Positions 47,253 to 59,700 of a DNA stretch of 64,000 bases are shown here, in pieces (the first letter of the stretch is position 1; every line of letters starts with the position of its first letter). The stretch is from Oxyruncus cristatus. Lineage: Eukaryota; Chordata; Aves; Passeriformes; Cotingidae. The notes below the pieces were generated by a model that had not been told where the DNA came from, made no database searches, and was given only the letters and a program-made list of their open reading frames with translations. The position numbers and the translations under genes are program-made. The stretch covers positions 186,885 through 250,884 of the forward strand of contig VXAY01000126.1 in the NCBI GenBank assembly GCA_013399855.1. The letters are read 5' to 3'.

Positions 47253-48926
47253 GACAAAAGAATGCAAAAGACAAAACAAGACTTCTAATAGGTTATTGTA
47301 ACAGAAGAAGTGATGTATGGAAATATTCCAAGGAGGAGGTTCAAAATCTAGACAAGTAAATGTTGTACAAAAGCCAGTTGGTGCATAAATACACAGAGAG
47401 CAATGGGCTTGACATTCTCACAATTCCTATCATCATCTGAGCAAAACAGCTTCTCAGCTAAAGGCATATTTCATATCCCCAGATGGAGCTGTTGAAAGTA
47501 AGGTTGTGTTCCAGTCTACCTAATATGTCCTATTATGGAGGCATACATGTAAGGTAGCCACTAAAAGCTCTGATGATGAACCTTTCTGATGTCTTATACC
47601 GTGTTTATTTTTTAAAAAACAATGTAGCCCCTTTTACAAATGCGAACCCAAATGTCTGTCAGGATCCCACTCAACAATAATGTTAGTTGTTGGCTATTGC
47701 TGCCTTAAAAGACGTCATTGCAGTCATGTCCCCTGCATTCTTTTCTAGCATACTACCATACTGAATACAAGTGAATTCTCCAAAAGCATGAGAGCCTGTA
47801 GTCCATGAATACTTGTATTCAGAATCCACACTGACAGTACTAGAGTCACCTGCCCATTCTGTGTACACATACTACAATACAGAATTTTCCCTGTTCCTGT
47901 ATCGGTAGGAATCATTGCACGAATTTGAAATCAAAGCCAAATAGTTAGAAATTCTACAGGAGAATTGCACACTTCTGCTGTTCAAAAACCTGTATAACCA
48001 GTCTTTCCCCAGTAATCATCAAGGGAGGGCACAGATACATATATATGAGGCCATGGCTCACATCTCCTGGACTGGCTGGTTTGTTCTCACAAGCTAGAAA
48101 AGAGGGTGTGAAGATTGTGTTATGCTGCTGTCATGCAGCCCTGGTTCCATGGCTGGTGTGGGGCCAGGCTGTCCTTAAGCATAAATAAAATGCACCACTA
48201 CCAGCACTGGTGCAGTTACTTTTGTCAAGTTGCACACATCCATACAGTACTTTTCCAATAACAGAAGTTTTCTGGAGGAGAAAACTTCTTGGTTTGCACC
48301 CTTCTTCTCATGAAAACAAGTCTATTTTGACAGATCAGGAGAGGAAAGATTTAGAATTAAAAAATACTGTTTCTTTGTGAAACCTAAGATTTGTCTAATC
48401 ATTGAGGAAGACTGAGGAAGGAGTTATGTTCTGTTCTGTTTCATTAGAAGGCAGTCTGGTCTGATTTTCTTTGACTTGATAAGTGACTGAGTTGAATGAC
48501 CTCTGATTTCTGAATCTTTGAGAGAGATTAGAGGGAAAAAGCATCTGGTAACTGTTACATAGCTGCCAAGGCCAAGTAATTGGGTTATGTTCTCCCCTTA
48601 TGAGAGTCATCATGCTGAATATTCTGCCTTAGCCTACAATTAGAAAGTGTCTCTCCTGACACACCATATATTTGAATTTTTGAGGTGCTTTGATCTCCTT
48701 GCTGAGTCCAGAGTGGGAACCATGTACAAGAGCATTTACTAATGTCTTAGTCTTGAGAGCAGTGCACTTCACTGTTAAATTTCCTCTGCTGTGCTTAGTA
48801 TTACAGCAAGGTTGAGGAGGAGATCCTACACCATTCATTTAAAATGCCATTTCAGAAGGACCCCAAACAGCAGTTTGTTCTCATCTGCTACTGAGTTGCA
48901 TTATTTCTATTGTGTTTTGATTCTAG

Positions 48927-49011
48927 GAGTACCGTAGTTCTTGTTCTCCTGGTGTTCTGCATATGCTTCCTAGTGGCTTGTATTATGTACCTACATGTCA
49001 CACGAGTACAA
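48927..49011 (+). CDS. ADCY1: ADCY1 exon (probably exon 10): membrane helix 8
   Basis: This 85-bp exon follows GATTCTAG, completes the split glutamine with its first base and ends in phase 0 at GTAAGT. It encodes 28 whole residues (about 636-663): STVVLVLLVFCICFLVAC followed by IMYLHVTRVQ, a single hydrophobic helix ending in a basic residue. An open frame runs on to 49113 beyond the donor, which is intronic read-through. Confidence 0.96.
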
Positions 49012-49178
49012 GTAAGTGATTTAAGATTTTATGACTATTCTTCCTTTTGGTGTCCATGCTATATTGGTCCTTTGGAATATGAAGCTATCTGTGGAAGCTT
49101 CACAGATTCATAGAGTCTGACTTCCATGTGCTTTTCAGGTTCATTGCAAAGTAATGTATTAGGCACTTCAAAAACAAA

Positions 49179-49219
49179 GATGGATCACCTGAAAGTAGAC
49201 TTTGTATGAGTAATCATTA
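49179..49219 (+). repeat. Copy 2 of the 41-bp sequence repeated at 5886
   Basis: Differs from 5886-5926 at three positions only and lies in the same orientation, 168 bp after an ADCY1 exon. It also carries TAATCATTA. Confidence 0.75.
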
Positions 49220-50869
49220 CAGCAGTGTAGCATTCAGTGCCATTAATTCTATGCTTTCTGTCTTTTTTGCTACATTGTCCCTTAACACTTTCAACTAGGT
49301 ACTGAATCATTGCAGTGTTCAGAAAAACAACTGCTTTAATCTGACTTCTACTCCTTTCTGGCTGCAGAGCGCACTAGTTCTCCTTTCCATTTCAGCTGGT
49401 ATCTGGGTGTAAAGTCCTGCTAAATTCCCCTCTGTTTTCAAAATTTTTCCTGCCAAAGCTGCAGCTGTTTTGATGGTAAAGCACAATGTTTTGCACAGAT
49501 AATCCTTGGCCTTTTCAAAACCTTTAGTAATGATTAATTCTCCTGCATTATATTTTCACAACAGTGATGATGTAGAAGGACATTTGGTTGCATTAGCAGA
49601 GAACTAGGTCTGGCACATCAGAATAAAGCATCTACAGGCTAATTTTCTGATAAAAGGAATCTGTAGTGGATTAATCTAAATTTAGACTTCTCAGACAAAT
49701 ATCAGGAGAAAACACCTACGCAGTTAATCAGCTTTTCTGATTAGCACACACTAATTTTAGTTAAAAAAAATGTCCTATGGTAGGAGAAAAGTAATTGTTT
49801 TCATGGAAACTTAAATAGCATATTAGCAGAGTATCAGGTACAGAGTAGAACCCTATTTATAAGCTTGTGCAATTATTTGGGAGTAATTTTGATGATCTCT
49901 TTTGTTTCATTAAGGCAAAGTAGTTTATCATCTGTTTTTCTCTGTATAGATGGTAGAAACACAGATAAGTTTGTATGAAATTACTTCTCTTTATAGAGTT
50001 TCCCTGGTGTTATAGCAAACTTGATATGTGATCCATCCGTTTTGTCAGTCAGCAAAATTTGTATTTATTCCAGGTTCCTCTATAGGTTCAATACCTTACA
50101 GGATCAAATCCACCATTAGAAAAATAAAGAAATATAAAACATCAGAATATCGCAGTTTAAAATTTTATGGTGAAAATTTGTCTTACAGAGAAAATATAAT
50201 TAATATGCTATGTATAAAGGATGTAGAGTGTATAGAATGTAAACCAGTCATTCTCCTATTTTAATCTGTCTTCTGTCACTTATTTGTTCTTTCACACTAG
50301 ACAAGTGACTCAGCTTCTCTATGCTTTACCATTAAATGCCTAACTCCTAAAACCACTATGATAAATGTTTTACTGTACCAGTTACATAGCATTTTGGGGA
50401 TCTGACAGTACTTATGTAGTTAATAAAAATTCCACAAATAAAAGAAAACAAAGAAAATGTAAGTATAAATCTTGTTAGTGTCAGAGTTTTAATTCAGACA
50501 TGTCTCACACCTTATCTTTTAAAGGTTTCTTTTTAACACAATAGCCTAACATATCAACATATAGAACATCTATTACCACACAGACCAAAAAAAATTGTGC
50601 AATGTGTCAGGACATGCAGTCTTTGAGTCTGTGTTGTTTTGTCACTATTAACAATCCAGTATTACCTTCAAACTCTCTTTCATAAGCAGTAGATAATTGC
50701 AAACTGAATTTGACTGCAAACTGAATTAACAGAATGTATATATTTCCTTCAAACAAAATTAACTTTTTTTTTTATTTATATGGATAAAACTGCACATTCC
50801 ACCCCATATGTGTATAGGATTTTGATCTATTTGGGTGGACAATTTGATGAGTAAAATGCCATTGGGATG

Positions 50870-51275
50870 ATCACATTCAGAGAACAGCAGTTTATGGTTG
50901 TACTCTACCTGGTAGTAAGTGGGGTACTACAGGCATTTATGCTGAATCCTGTCCTGTTAGACAGTTTTATCAACAACCTGGAGAAGGACATGGAGTATGC
51001 TCGTGTGAAGTGACTCTAGTTTTGGGAGAATAGCTGTCAGGATGACTATTGAGAGGATTCTGGATAGGCTGACAGAATTGGCCAACAGGAATCTTATGAA
51101 ATACAGCATGCATGAATGTAAAGTCCAGATTCTGAGAAGAAAGAACTGCCTTTAATAACACAGGCTGGGAAGTGACCAGCTCTGCAAAAATAGCCCTGGG
51201 GCTCTGGGGTTTAAGGCAGACAGTACTTTTGGGGCTCCTGAGGTCCCTTCCAAACTGAACTGTATGATAGTGATA
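50870..51275 (+). mobile_element. CR1 LINE fragment, internally deleted
   Basis: The first part corresponds to the reverse transcriptase around its GVPQGS and catalytic-box region (recognisable as VVSGVLQAF and INNLEKDMEYA-like codons, about 50900-51010), then ANRNLMKYSMHECKVQ-like codons (about 51080-51130). It jumps to a 3' end reading GAGGTCCCTTCCAAACTGAACTGTATGATAG at about 51240-51270. The middle is missing and the copy is highly diverged, so it is probably old. Confidence 0.75.
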
Positions 51276-52809
51276 AATTTTCATAATGTGATTTTGGACA
51301 ATGCTTGAGACACAGTTTTTCAGTCTCAGATTCTTACAATGTGTGGTAATATGCTCACTGTTTTATTAAAGGTGATATATCTCCAGTATCCTAACGTATT
51401 TTATCGATGCTGACTAATACTTAAACTGGTTTATGGTGTATCTAAGTAACTCAGGTCCATAATACAATTCTATTATTGATAATATGTTGGTTGTTCCACA
51501 CCTACACTTACATGGACTTAACGCATATTGAAAGCAGAGTGTATTTGCAGTTCATATATTTTTTATTTCTGCTGTAATTGCTGTATTCTCATGTGTCACA
51601 GCCCAAACAAAGTTGATTCACTTATAACTACCTCAACTTTTAATTCATGGTCACACATACATGGGAAAGGTCTCTGCATATGTGAAAGGAAGGGAAGATA
51701 TTTAAATACATAATTTCTGTTGTGCCAAGGTTACATGAGCCTCTCTCTGTGAGTACTTTGCTGCCTACTGGAAGCTATGCTTTTGATTTTGGTGATAGCC
51801 ATGAATTGAACAGCTCTCCTTCAGAACTAGTGATTTTCATCCAAAAATCAAGTGTTTGCTTGCTCTCTTTGACCTTAAGTCAAATTCAACCTTGATAAAC
51901 CTGAGCCACCTCCTTTTAAAGAACATAGGATTGTCCCCACTTTAAATCTGATTGTTTCTTGCAGTAGGTTCTTGACGCTTGAAGTCACTGGAAGAAGTCT
52001 AGTGGTCTGAAAGATATATCATGGATCCAGCATGTAATAAATACTCCACACACTCTTAGTGCGAGGGGAAAGGAAGGAAAGCAGCTTTACCTGAAAGCAG
52101 AGTAGATCGCTATGATTAGAACAAGTCTGACAGACTTACCCTTCCTTTCTCACATTCTGTCACAGGCTTCATAGCAGCAAGAACTTCACACATTTGGAAG
52201 TGTGATAGATGGAATCAGGGTAAAAATGGAGATAAGCAAGACTCCATTTCACCAGATATTTTTGTTCTCTACTGCTCTTTCTGACAAATTCAATATTTTT
52301 AATGAGTCCAGATAATTAAAACTATCCTGGCATGGCATTTAACATGACTGTTATAACAGAAGACACAAATACCACTCCAAAATTCTATGCTATCACAGTA
52401 TGTTCTCTTGGGTCACAGTTTGGAACTCATAAATTGCAAGAAAAAAGTTACTTTGGGTATTATTCCCATAAGAGCAAGATCAAATGCCATCCTAATTTAC
52501 TGTTTGCATCATGAGTAGACATGCTAATAAACTTTCGAAGAGTTTTAATTATAGTGAGAAATAATGTATAGTAATAATGATTTCATATTTATTATCCCCA
52601 AAGCTATGATTACCATTAAAACATATCTACACAATAATAACTGCATAACAGTTATTACACAACAATGACTGCAACTTCATAATTTGCAATGCAGACTAAA
52701 TTTCCATATCCCTTATTCACTTTTCATTATAGACTGCTAAAAGATATATACCCCACTTTAAAATATTTTTAAATATTTATTTATAAATCTTTTTTTTTTT
52801 CTTCCTTAG

Positions 52810-52899
52810 TGTTTTCCAGGGTGCCTGACAATACAAATTCGTACCATTTTGTGTATTTTTATTGTGATCTTAATATACTCCGTGGCTCAAGGATGTGTG
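52810..52899 (+). CDS. ADCY1: ADCY1 exon (probably exon 11): membrane helix 9
   Basis: This 90-bp exon is phase 0 at both ends, after a T-rich tract ending CTTCCTTAG and before GTGAGT. It encodes 30 residues (about 664-693): CFPGCLTIQIRT, then the hydrophobic ILCIFIVILIYSVAQGCV. It is too short to stand out as an open frame and was found by protein similarity and frame continuity. It forms the third helix of the second membrane domain. Confidence 0.96.
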
Positions 52900-55772
52900 G
52901 TGAGTATTTAAATCAAGTATCACATAACAACCTGGTACAGATCCACTAAACACATTGATAAATGCAATCATTAATGCAATCACTGTTTGCATTGGTAAAT
53001 GCAACCATAGTCTTGTCTGGTGAATTCCTACTCTCTTTATTATTCATACTTGAAGAGCAGGCTTCTTCAAAATTAAACCCCTCTGCTGTAATTTGAACTT
53101 TAACTGACAAGGTGTTGAATTAGGAATGGCAAAGCAATTAGCAAGTTACACAGATCATACCTAGTCAACACCTATACAAATCTGTTTATCAAAACTTAGT
53201 ATCATATAGTCTGCTGATGTCTTGTACTTTATGGGAAAACAATTTTTAAATGTTCAACTTACTTGCAAGTTCACTGGCTAGTATTTTGTGATAGACAAGG
53301 CATGGTGTCAAAACAAGATTATGTGGCAACTTATAAAACATATTTCTGTGTAATAATGGGGCATAATTTTAGTCCAGACAGATCAGAAAAGATAAACAGA
53401 TTTTAAAATATGGACAGTTTTGTGTAACAAGAAGAGGTGCTTACACTGTGCTGCTTACATGATCCATTCACATCTAATATCTAGAAAGCTTCTGTTGTAT
53501 GAAGTGACCTTGCTTAATAGTTCTGAAAATTGAGTTTCCTTTACTGTAGACTAGCAGCTAGTTCTACATGGTGGACTTGAATTCAAATTTAAACTTCCAC
53601 CTAAGTATTTGTCATTCAGTTGCCTTGCCAAATACCAGACACTCAATTTCAGAATTTTTTAGGCTGCTAATGCTAATGGATTAAATGTTAGGGTACTCAA
53701 AGGAAAGAATCCACACAAAAAATAACACACTAAACACAACTGGAAATACTAATAAGGCAGATGTGTCAAACCATGCCTCTCTACGGGAATTAAAAAATGT
53801 GTTCTGATCATTAAGAAGGCACAAGCAATTCTCAGTGCTAACTGAGATACCAAGCCCCTTATTTTGTATTTTGTGTATTCACTCGTTCCTGGACCTGCCC
53901 TGAGAACTTACACCAAGCTTATCCACATGAACTGAATGGGCAGCGGATCCTTTCTCTGTGAATTCCAGTGTCCTGACAGGAACCAAGAATTACTGGTGTT
54001 GAGACATTTCTGGGAATTCCTGAACATCAGCTGTGTTAGTTAACACACAGCTGTAACAGAACACGGGCATATACGTGGTTCTTAGTGGGGACATTAGCCC
54101 AAAATGCATAGAGCTGTGCAGTGCCTCCTGGCTAGCTTCTCAGCAAGTTCTGTGTATCTGACTTTGGGATTCAGATTAATGTTATGACAGCTGAAATCTT
54201 TGTCAATCAGCCTCTGTAGATTTGACACTTACTTTGACCGAATGAAACAAGCACCATCATTGCCACTTAAAGGTGGTGAAAATGAGAAACAGACATTGTA
54301 AATGCTAAAGCAATGTTGAACAACTGTGGAAGAAGTCAGACTAGAATTCAGAAGTTCTGACCTCCAACAAGGCAGTGATCTTTCAGTTAGGACTTATAAT
54401 AGGTCACAAATACAACTTTATTCTTTCCTTATCAAAAATAACCTGTAACTTAAATGTTTCATCCATAGAAATTATTAGTTCCTGCAAAGTAATGCCTCTA
54501 GAATTCTCATCTGCCAGAGGAGCTAGGTGTTGAGGTTTCACTGTTGGTTGTATAGCAGAGGGTGTTTTCCTGGTTGGATTGCAGATCATTGATGAAGCCC
54601 TCATGACTGCGTATGTTTTTGGATGAGTTTAATATGAAGAGCATTTTTAAGCATATTGAACACAATCACATTAAGAGGACTTTTCACTCTTTCATTTCAC
54701 AATGTTAGCCATTATGAGTTCAAATCATATTTATTATGTTTCATCTTTTTAAATTACTACAACACCCTGTAAAATACATTGCTTAATCACCCTTCAGGTT
54801 GGCAGTTACTTTGCAGCATGGTGTAAAATTTCATTGTCAGTGCTTAGGATGAAATAAAAAAGTCTTATATCACACTTCAAAAGGGAAGCTTAAGTGCAGG
54901 GCAGAGCATATGTGGCAGTGCCTGTTAAAATCAATTCCACACTACCATCCCACTCTCCCCACTTATACTAACTCTTATCCTTTTCCTTCGTTAGGGGTGA
55001 AGGTTGGACTGCAGTTAAAACTGGAGCTCTAGGGACTTGCACTATTTTCCAGAAATTCCTCTCTTCCTTGGGTAACAGCTCCGAGATGTGTACATGACAT
55101 TGCCTTTAGAAAAAACAGGTTAAATTTCCCCAAATTTCCCATAAGAAATGCACTAAAACATTTTTTTTATTTCCAGTCTAGGGAGGAAATGGAACTCCTT
55201 GGATAACTGAAATGAGAGGGATAATTAAGGATGAGTCCTTGTATTTGAACCATATGTGACAGCAGAAGTAGCTCTGAGGTGGAAAAAAGATACTATTCAT
55301 GTTTAGTTTTTCAATCAATGATTAAAATATGTTTTATTTTGTATTTAGGTAATTAAAATTTATATGACTTACACAGTCAATAAAACAAACACATCTATTT
55401 TTGTGCTCTGTGCAAGTTCCTTCTTCACCTGCATGGCCACGTTAAATGTTAACTGAAGTTCCTTAATTTTGCAGGAATATGCTGGTGTGAGAATCTCTTG
55501 ATTTTGAGTACTGAGAAAGAAACTATTCATCTAAGCCCAAACTCCAACTGTTTGCCCCTACTGGCATCTAATGAACAAATTTTGTCTCTCCCCTAAAACT
55601 CTGTGAAGCATTGCAGGAAAAGGATATTTTAATACAACATTGAGTTGGGTGGGAACTCCAAAGCCATACTTTCCCAATTAGAAATAAACAACAGTCAGCC
55701 TCCATAGCAATTGCATTTCTGTTTATTTCGTATTTAACTTTCTCTCCTTCTCGCCTCTCCTGTCTTTTCTAG
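52900..55772 (+). other. ADCY1 intron, 2,873 bp
   Basis: Holds a cluster of ATGCAA words at 52961-53006, a stem-loop at 54028-54053 (CAGCTGTG with CACAGCTG) and no recognisable transposon or exon. Confidence 0.75.
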
Positions 55773-56029
55773 GTTGGCTGCATGCCTTGGGTTTGGAATA
55801 CCAATTCCAGCAGCTCAATAGTTATAATTTCTCCTGGTGGAACAAATAAAACAATGAATGAACTTCCATGTGACACAGCCCACTATGCTTTCCTTTCCTG
55901 TGTAGTGGGGACTCTCACCTTGGCAATATTTCTACGAGTATCTTCCTTGCCAAAAATGATTCTCCTGCTTTTTGTTACAATTTTGTACATAGTTATTCTG
56001 GAACTCAGTGGTTACAGAAAAGCATTGGG
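55773..56029 (+). CDS. ADCY1: ADCY1 exon (probably exon 12): outer loop and helices 10-11
   Basis: This 257-bp exon enters in phase 0 after CTGTCTTTTCTAG and leaves with two bases of a glycine codon before GTAGGT. It encodes about residues 694-778. The first 35 residues form the extracellular loop between helices 9 and 10, with two N-glycosylation sequons, NSS (about residue 704) and NKT (about 718). Then come helix 10 (YAFLSCVVGTLTLAIFL), the short link RVSSLPK, and helix 11 (MILLLFVTILYIVILEL). As I recall human ADCY1 the loop has the same length but quite different residues, while RVSSLPKMILL and LELSGY are kept. It is the most divergent exon of the window. Confidence 0.96.
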
Positions 56030-56646
56030 GTAGGTATCTTGCAAAGTTAAAGCAATGGGTAATTCTCTATAGATAGTTATGACATTGACTAGTCATCTGT
56101 GAATTGTCCTCTAGTGTTCAGTGCTGCTTAGGGCTATAGAATCAGTGGAGCATAAGAAATACTTTAACCATCCTTTCCTCAGCAATTGTAGGATCTAGTA
56201 ATAGCCATCAACAGGAGATCAGCTTTTGGGAACTAGCATTCTGTAGTTTTGTGATAACATATTTCAGCTGAACACACTGCAGTCTAACTATAATATGAAA
56301 TAGAAAACAGTTAAAAACTTCACTTCCATATTTCAGCAGCCCTCAACCAATTCCAATTTCATTTAAGCTTTTGAGCTTTTCAGTGTTTATATGTTTCCTA
56401 ATGAAAAGCATGTACACACATTACAAAAATGCATAGCATTATAAAATCCTCAAGAAGTTGCATGTTTGTGTGATCAGTGGTCAGATTTACTGTCACCCAT
56501 GGCCCTGTCCAGATGAGCCTCTTCAGAAAAGGCTAGTGATAAAGGGGTACCCACACATTCTAAACCAAAAATCTGATATTAAAAATATGCATTGTTAGGT
56601 ATTGGAAAACCTGGAATAAGCCGTTTACTTTCTTCTTGTTTTTAAG
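56030..56646 (+). other. ADCY1 intron, 617 bp
   Basis: Shortest intron of the window. Nothing recognised inside it. Confidence 0.85.
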
Positions 56647-56773
56647 GGGTGGCTCCTTTTACATGCGTGGCTATGAACCAATACTAGCTATTTTGCTTTT
56701 TTCTTGTGCTTTGGCACTGCATTCAAGACAGGTGGACTTGAAACTGCGTCTGGACTACCTCTGGGCTGTGCAG
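56647..56773 (+). CDS. ADCY1: ADCY1 exon (probably exon 13): membrane helix 12
   Basis: This 127-bp exon follows TTTTTAAG across the shortest intron of the window (617 bp), completes the split glycine and ends in phase 0 at GTGAGT. It encodes 42 whole residues (about 780-821): a polar lead GGSFYMRGYEP, the last membrane helix ILAILLFSCALALHS, then RQVDLKLRLDYLWAVQ, the start of the helical linker into the C2 domain. Confidence 0.96.
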
Positions 56774-59700
56774 GTGAGTCACAGGACTTTATAGTATCCA
56801 TGCATACAAAATGATGTCTGACTTTTTGATTTGGCTTGCAAATACTTTCAGGACAAATTAGTTGGACTAATACTCTTTCAAAATTTTTCATGTCTGTTGG
56901 GGTTCACAGAGAAAAGTTATTTTAGAGCCTTCTTTCCACAGACCTATAAAATTCCTTTTTTCCTGGAGAAGTGATTTTTTTTGTTTGTTTGAAGTTGTTC
57001 CACTACATCATCAATTGTGTAATATATTTATATCCAAGGTGCATTAGGAATGGACTGTTAGCAATATAAACCTGAAATACACAAATTAAATCCATGGGGG
57101 ATTTTTATCTTTTATTACAAAAAGGGGTGAAAAGAAGTCAATGTTCAGGTAAACTGAAAAGAAGCAAATAAAACCGATAAAAGAAAATATTTATACCCGT
57201 ATCATGCAATGAAACTATGGAACTCCTTCCCAGATGAAGATCAGACTTTTGTTTAGATACCAAGTGCATGCACTGCTTTTGAAAATACATTTCCTAACTA
57301 TCATAATCATGGCAAAACCTATAGAAATTACATTAGCCATAACACGGGCATCGAGATATGTCTACCTCCTGTCTCACCTCTCAGCAGTCCAGTTGCCACC
57401 TCCATAGTGTTTCACACTGGCACCTGAAAGAAGGAGAAAGTTCAATGTATAGTTTGGTTTAGTGAGATTTGGAAGTTGCCCTTATGGTAAATCTTACACT
57501 CCTGTAGTTCACGGAGGTCACATTCTGTTCTCATCTACACCCTGTTAACTGTGCTGTCAAGAGGGCTATATAAATCATCACAACGCCTGCTTTTACACAT
57601 AACATCAAGACCAAAACACATGGGTTAGTGAAAGACATCCCTGGCTCCACTGTATTACCTAAAATGGAGAAATCAGGAATGACTTAGCTCTATTATCTTC
57701 TGCTTATTAAGTTTTTCTACCCAACAGTTAATCTTTGTTGGGATTTCTTGTTTGTCTTGATGTCCGAAACTATGTCCACTTTCTTTTTGACTTAAGATTA
57801 TCTTGTTCTACAATTCCATGGACTCTGCACTGTTTAACTGAGTCTTCAGTGTGAAATCACTTAATTTAATTTTTGTCCTGTGACCAACAGTATTGATAGA
57901 TGTTATGTCTGTCAGCCTCAGAAGATTGTTTTGGACAAACTGAAACTAGTTTCTGCTTGCTGTGCTGCCAGATATAGTTTTAAGATGGAAGAAAAAGGTG
58001 GATAGATTTTGAAATTCAGTGGAGAACATGTCTAGCTGTATACTGTGGTGGAAGTATGTGAGCGCCATATGATCCATGAATACAAGACCTCCTGTATCTT
58101 ATTCCTAGCCCTGAAACAGAGTAGCAGCAGGAATATACTGGTTTTGCTATCCTGTGGCCTTTCATCAGGTCAAGGAGTTCCAGCATCATAAACACTTTAC
58201 ATCATTTCAGCTATTGTGACTTGCATGGCGAATTGTGCATCCTTAATGAAGGTACTGCTTAAAGACTCTTAGTTTTAAGTTAATTTTTAATTCACAATCA
58301 ATTAGTTTTAAAAATTTAGTACAGGAAACTTATGGGATGCTTGTCTAATCAAAGACCAAAACTGCACAATAGTAAAGAAAGAAATATGAACTTTTTCTGT
58401 TTTCTTGAGGCCAGGTTGTATAGACATACCCAGCCACCTACCACTTTTGTTAAAACCATTGTGCACTTTTTCCAAGGGACAGTTAGGGGAGATAGGACAT
58501 CAAATTTCGAGTGGCATCTTCAGGTACCACTTCAAAAAGTGGTTTTCATCTGAGATCAAATGCCATTTTTAGATCTTTTCAATTGCAAATCAGGTACTTA
58601 TGTGGTGCCACCCTGCCTGTGAAATTTGCATGATACTACTGAGAAAGGAAAAAAAAATCAGTTTAAGTAGAATACTCAGAATTTAGAGATGAGCATAACT
58701 ACCATTCTTTGAAATCAGTATCCTGGATAGGTTCTTGGCCTCTTAGATGATCTGGGCATTTACCTTTCTTCTTCTCAATTCCAAGAGGAAGATCTATTCC
58801 CTGTACAGTAAGTAATAGTGGATAATAGTGGTTTGGTCTCTGTATATTGATCGTGAATAATATTGAGTCCAAGAAGTACTGTCCATGATGGATGTTACAG
58901 AAGTGCTTATGGTGCTTATCTATTCAAAGAGTAAGTAAAAAAGAAAAAACCAAAACTTCGTATTACTAGGTTCTTCAGCACAGTAAAAATCTGAGTATTA
59001 AAGGCTCTGGGAACACTGTTGATTGGAAGTATCTGTATGTTAACACTGCCTTTGAATAGTTAGCCAACTCCAAGCTACTAATTGTTTAACAACCTTTAAG
59101 GGGAGACGAATAAAAACTACATTCTTGAGGGATCAGTTTTCTCTAGCTGCTGGACTGCAGGAGCCCTGCGTGTAGTTAAAAGCAGTCTTGGTCATGTTTC
59201 TCTACAGCCATGGTACTACTTACCATTGAAACATGTTGGCTTAACTTTGTTATATTTTTGGTAACAGAAGTTTTAGAAAGATCATTGACTTACTGCACAG
59301 GGCCTATGGAGATTTTCCATTTTACAGAGTAAGTGTGCTAGTTCTTTGTGCAAACACTGAATTGCATGAACCACATGCTACGGCTGGATTCACATCTCCC
59401 AGAAGCCAGCTCCTGCTGTGTGAAGATGTGCCAACGTCTTCACGTGTCATTTTAGGAGTCTTTTCAGTTGCTGGCTTACAACTGGGAGAATTTCAGACTC
59501 AAGTGCTATTCTGGAAGCTGTAAGCACTTTGTTTGGATACTTTTAGTAACATTCATTGTGAGGCTAATCCTGTAAAAATATTCTCAGACGAATAAAAGCA
59601 TTTGAAGCATGAGCTGGAATAAAAAGATTTCATAGATAATTTCTTTTACTTCATCATGAACAATAAACAGTCTAGTACTAACTAATTATATTTTAAACAC

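Larger units (their letters stand above)
45694..48926 (+). other. ADCY1 intron, 3,233 bp
   Basis: Contains a T-rich tract at 45890-45914, an undetermined base (N) at 46081 followed by a short AGCAACAT tandem repeat to 46104, and a (TA)n tract at 47236-47252. No exon or interspersed element recognised. Confidence 0.75.
49012..52809 (+). other. ADCY1 intron, 3,798 bp
   Basis: Holds copy 2 of the 41-bp repeat (49179-49219) and a CR1 fragment (about 50870-51275). A T-rich stretch lies just before the acceptor. Nothing else recognised. Confidence 0.8.
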
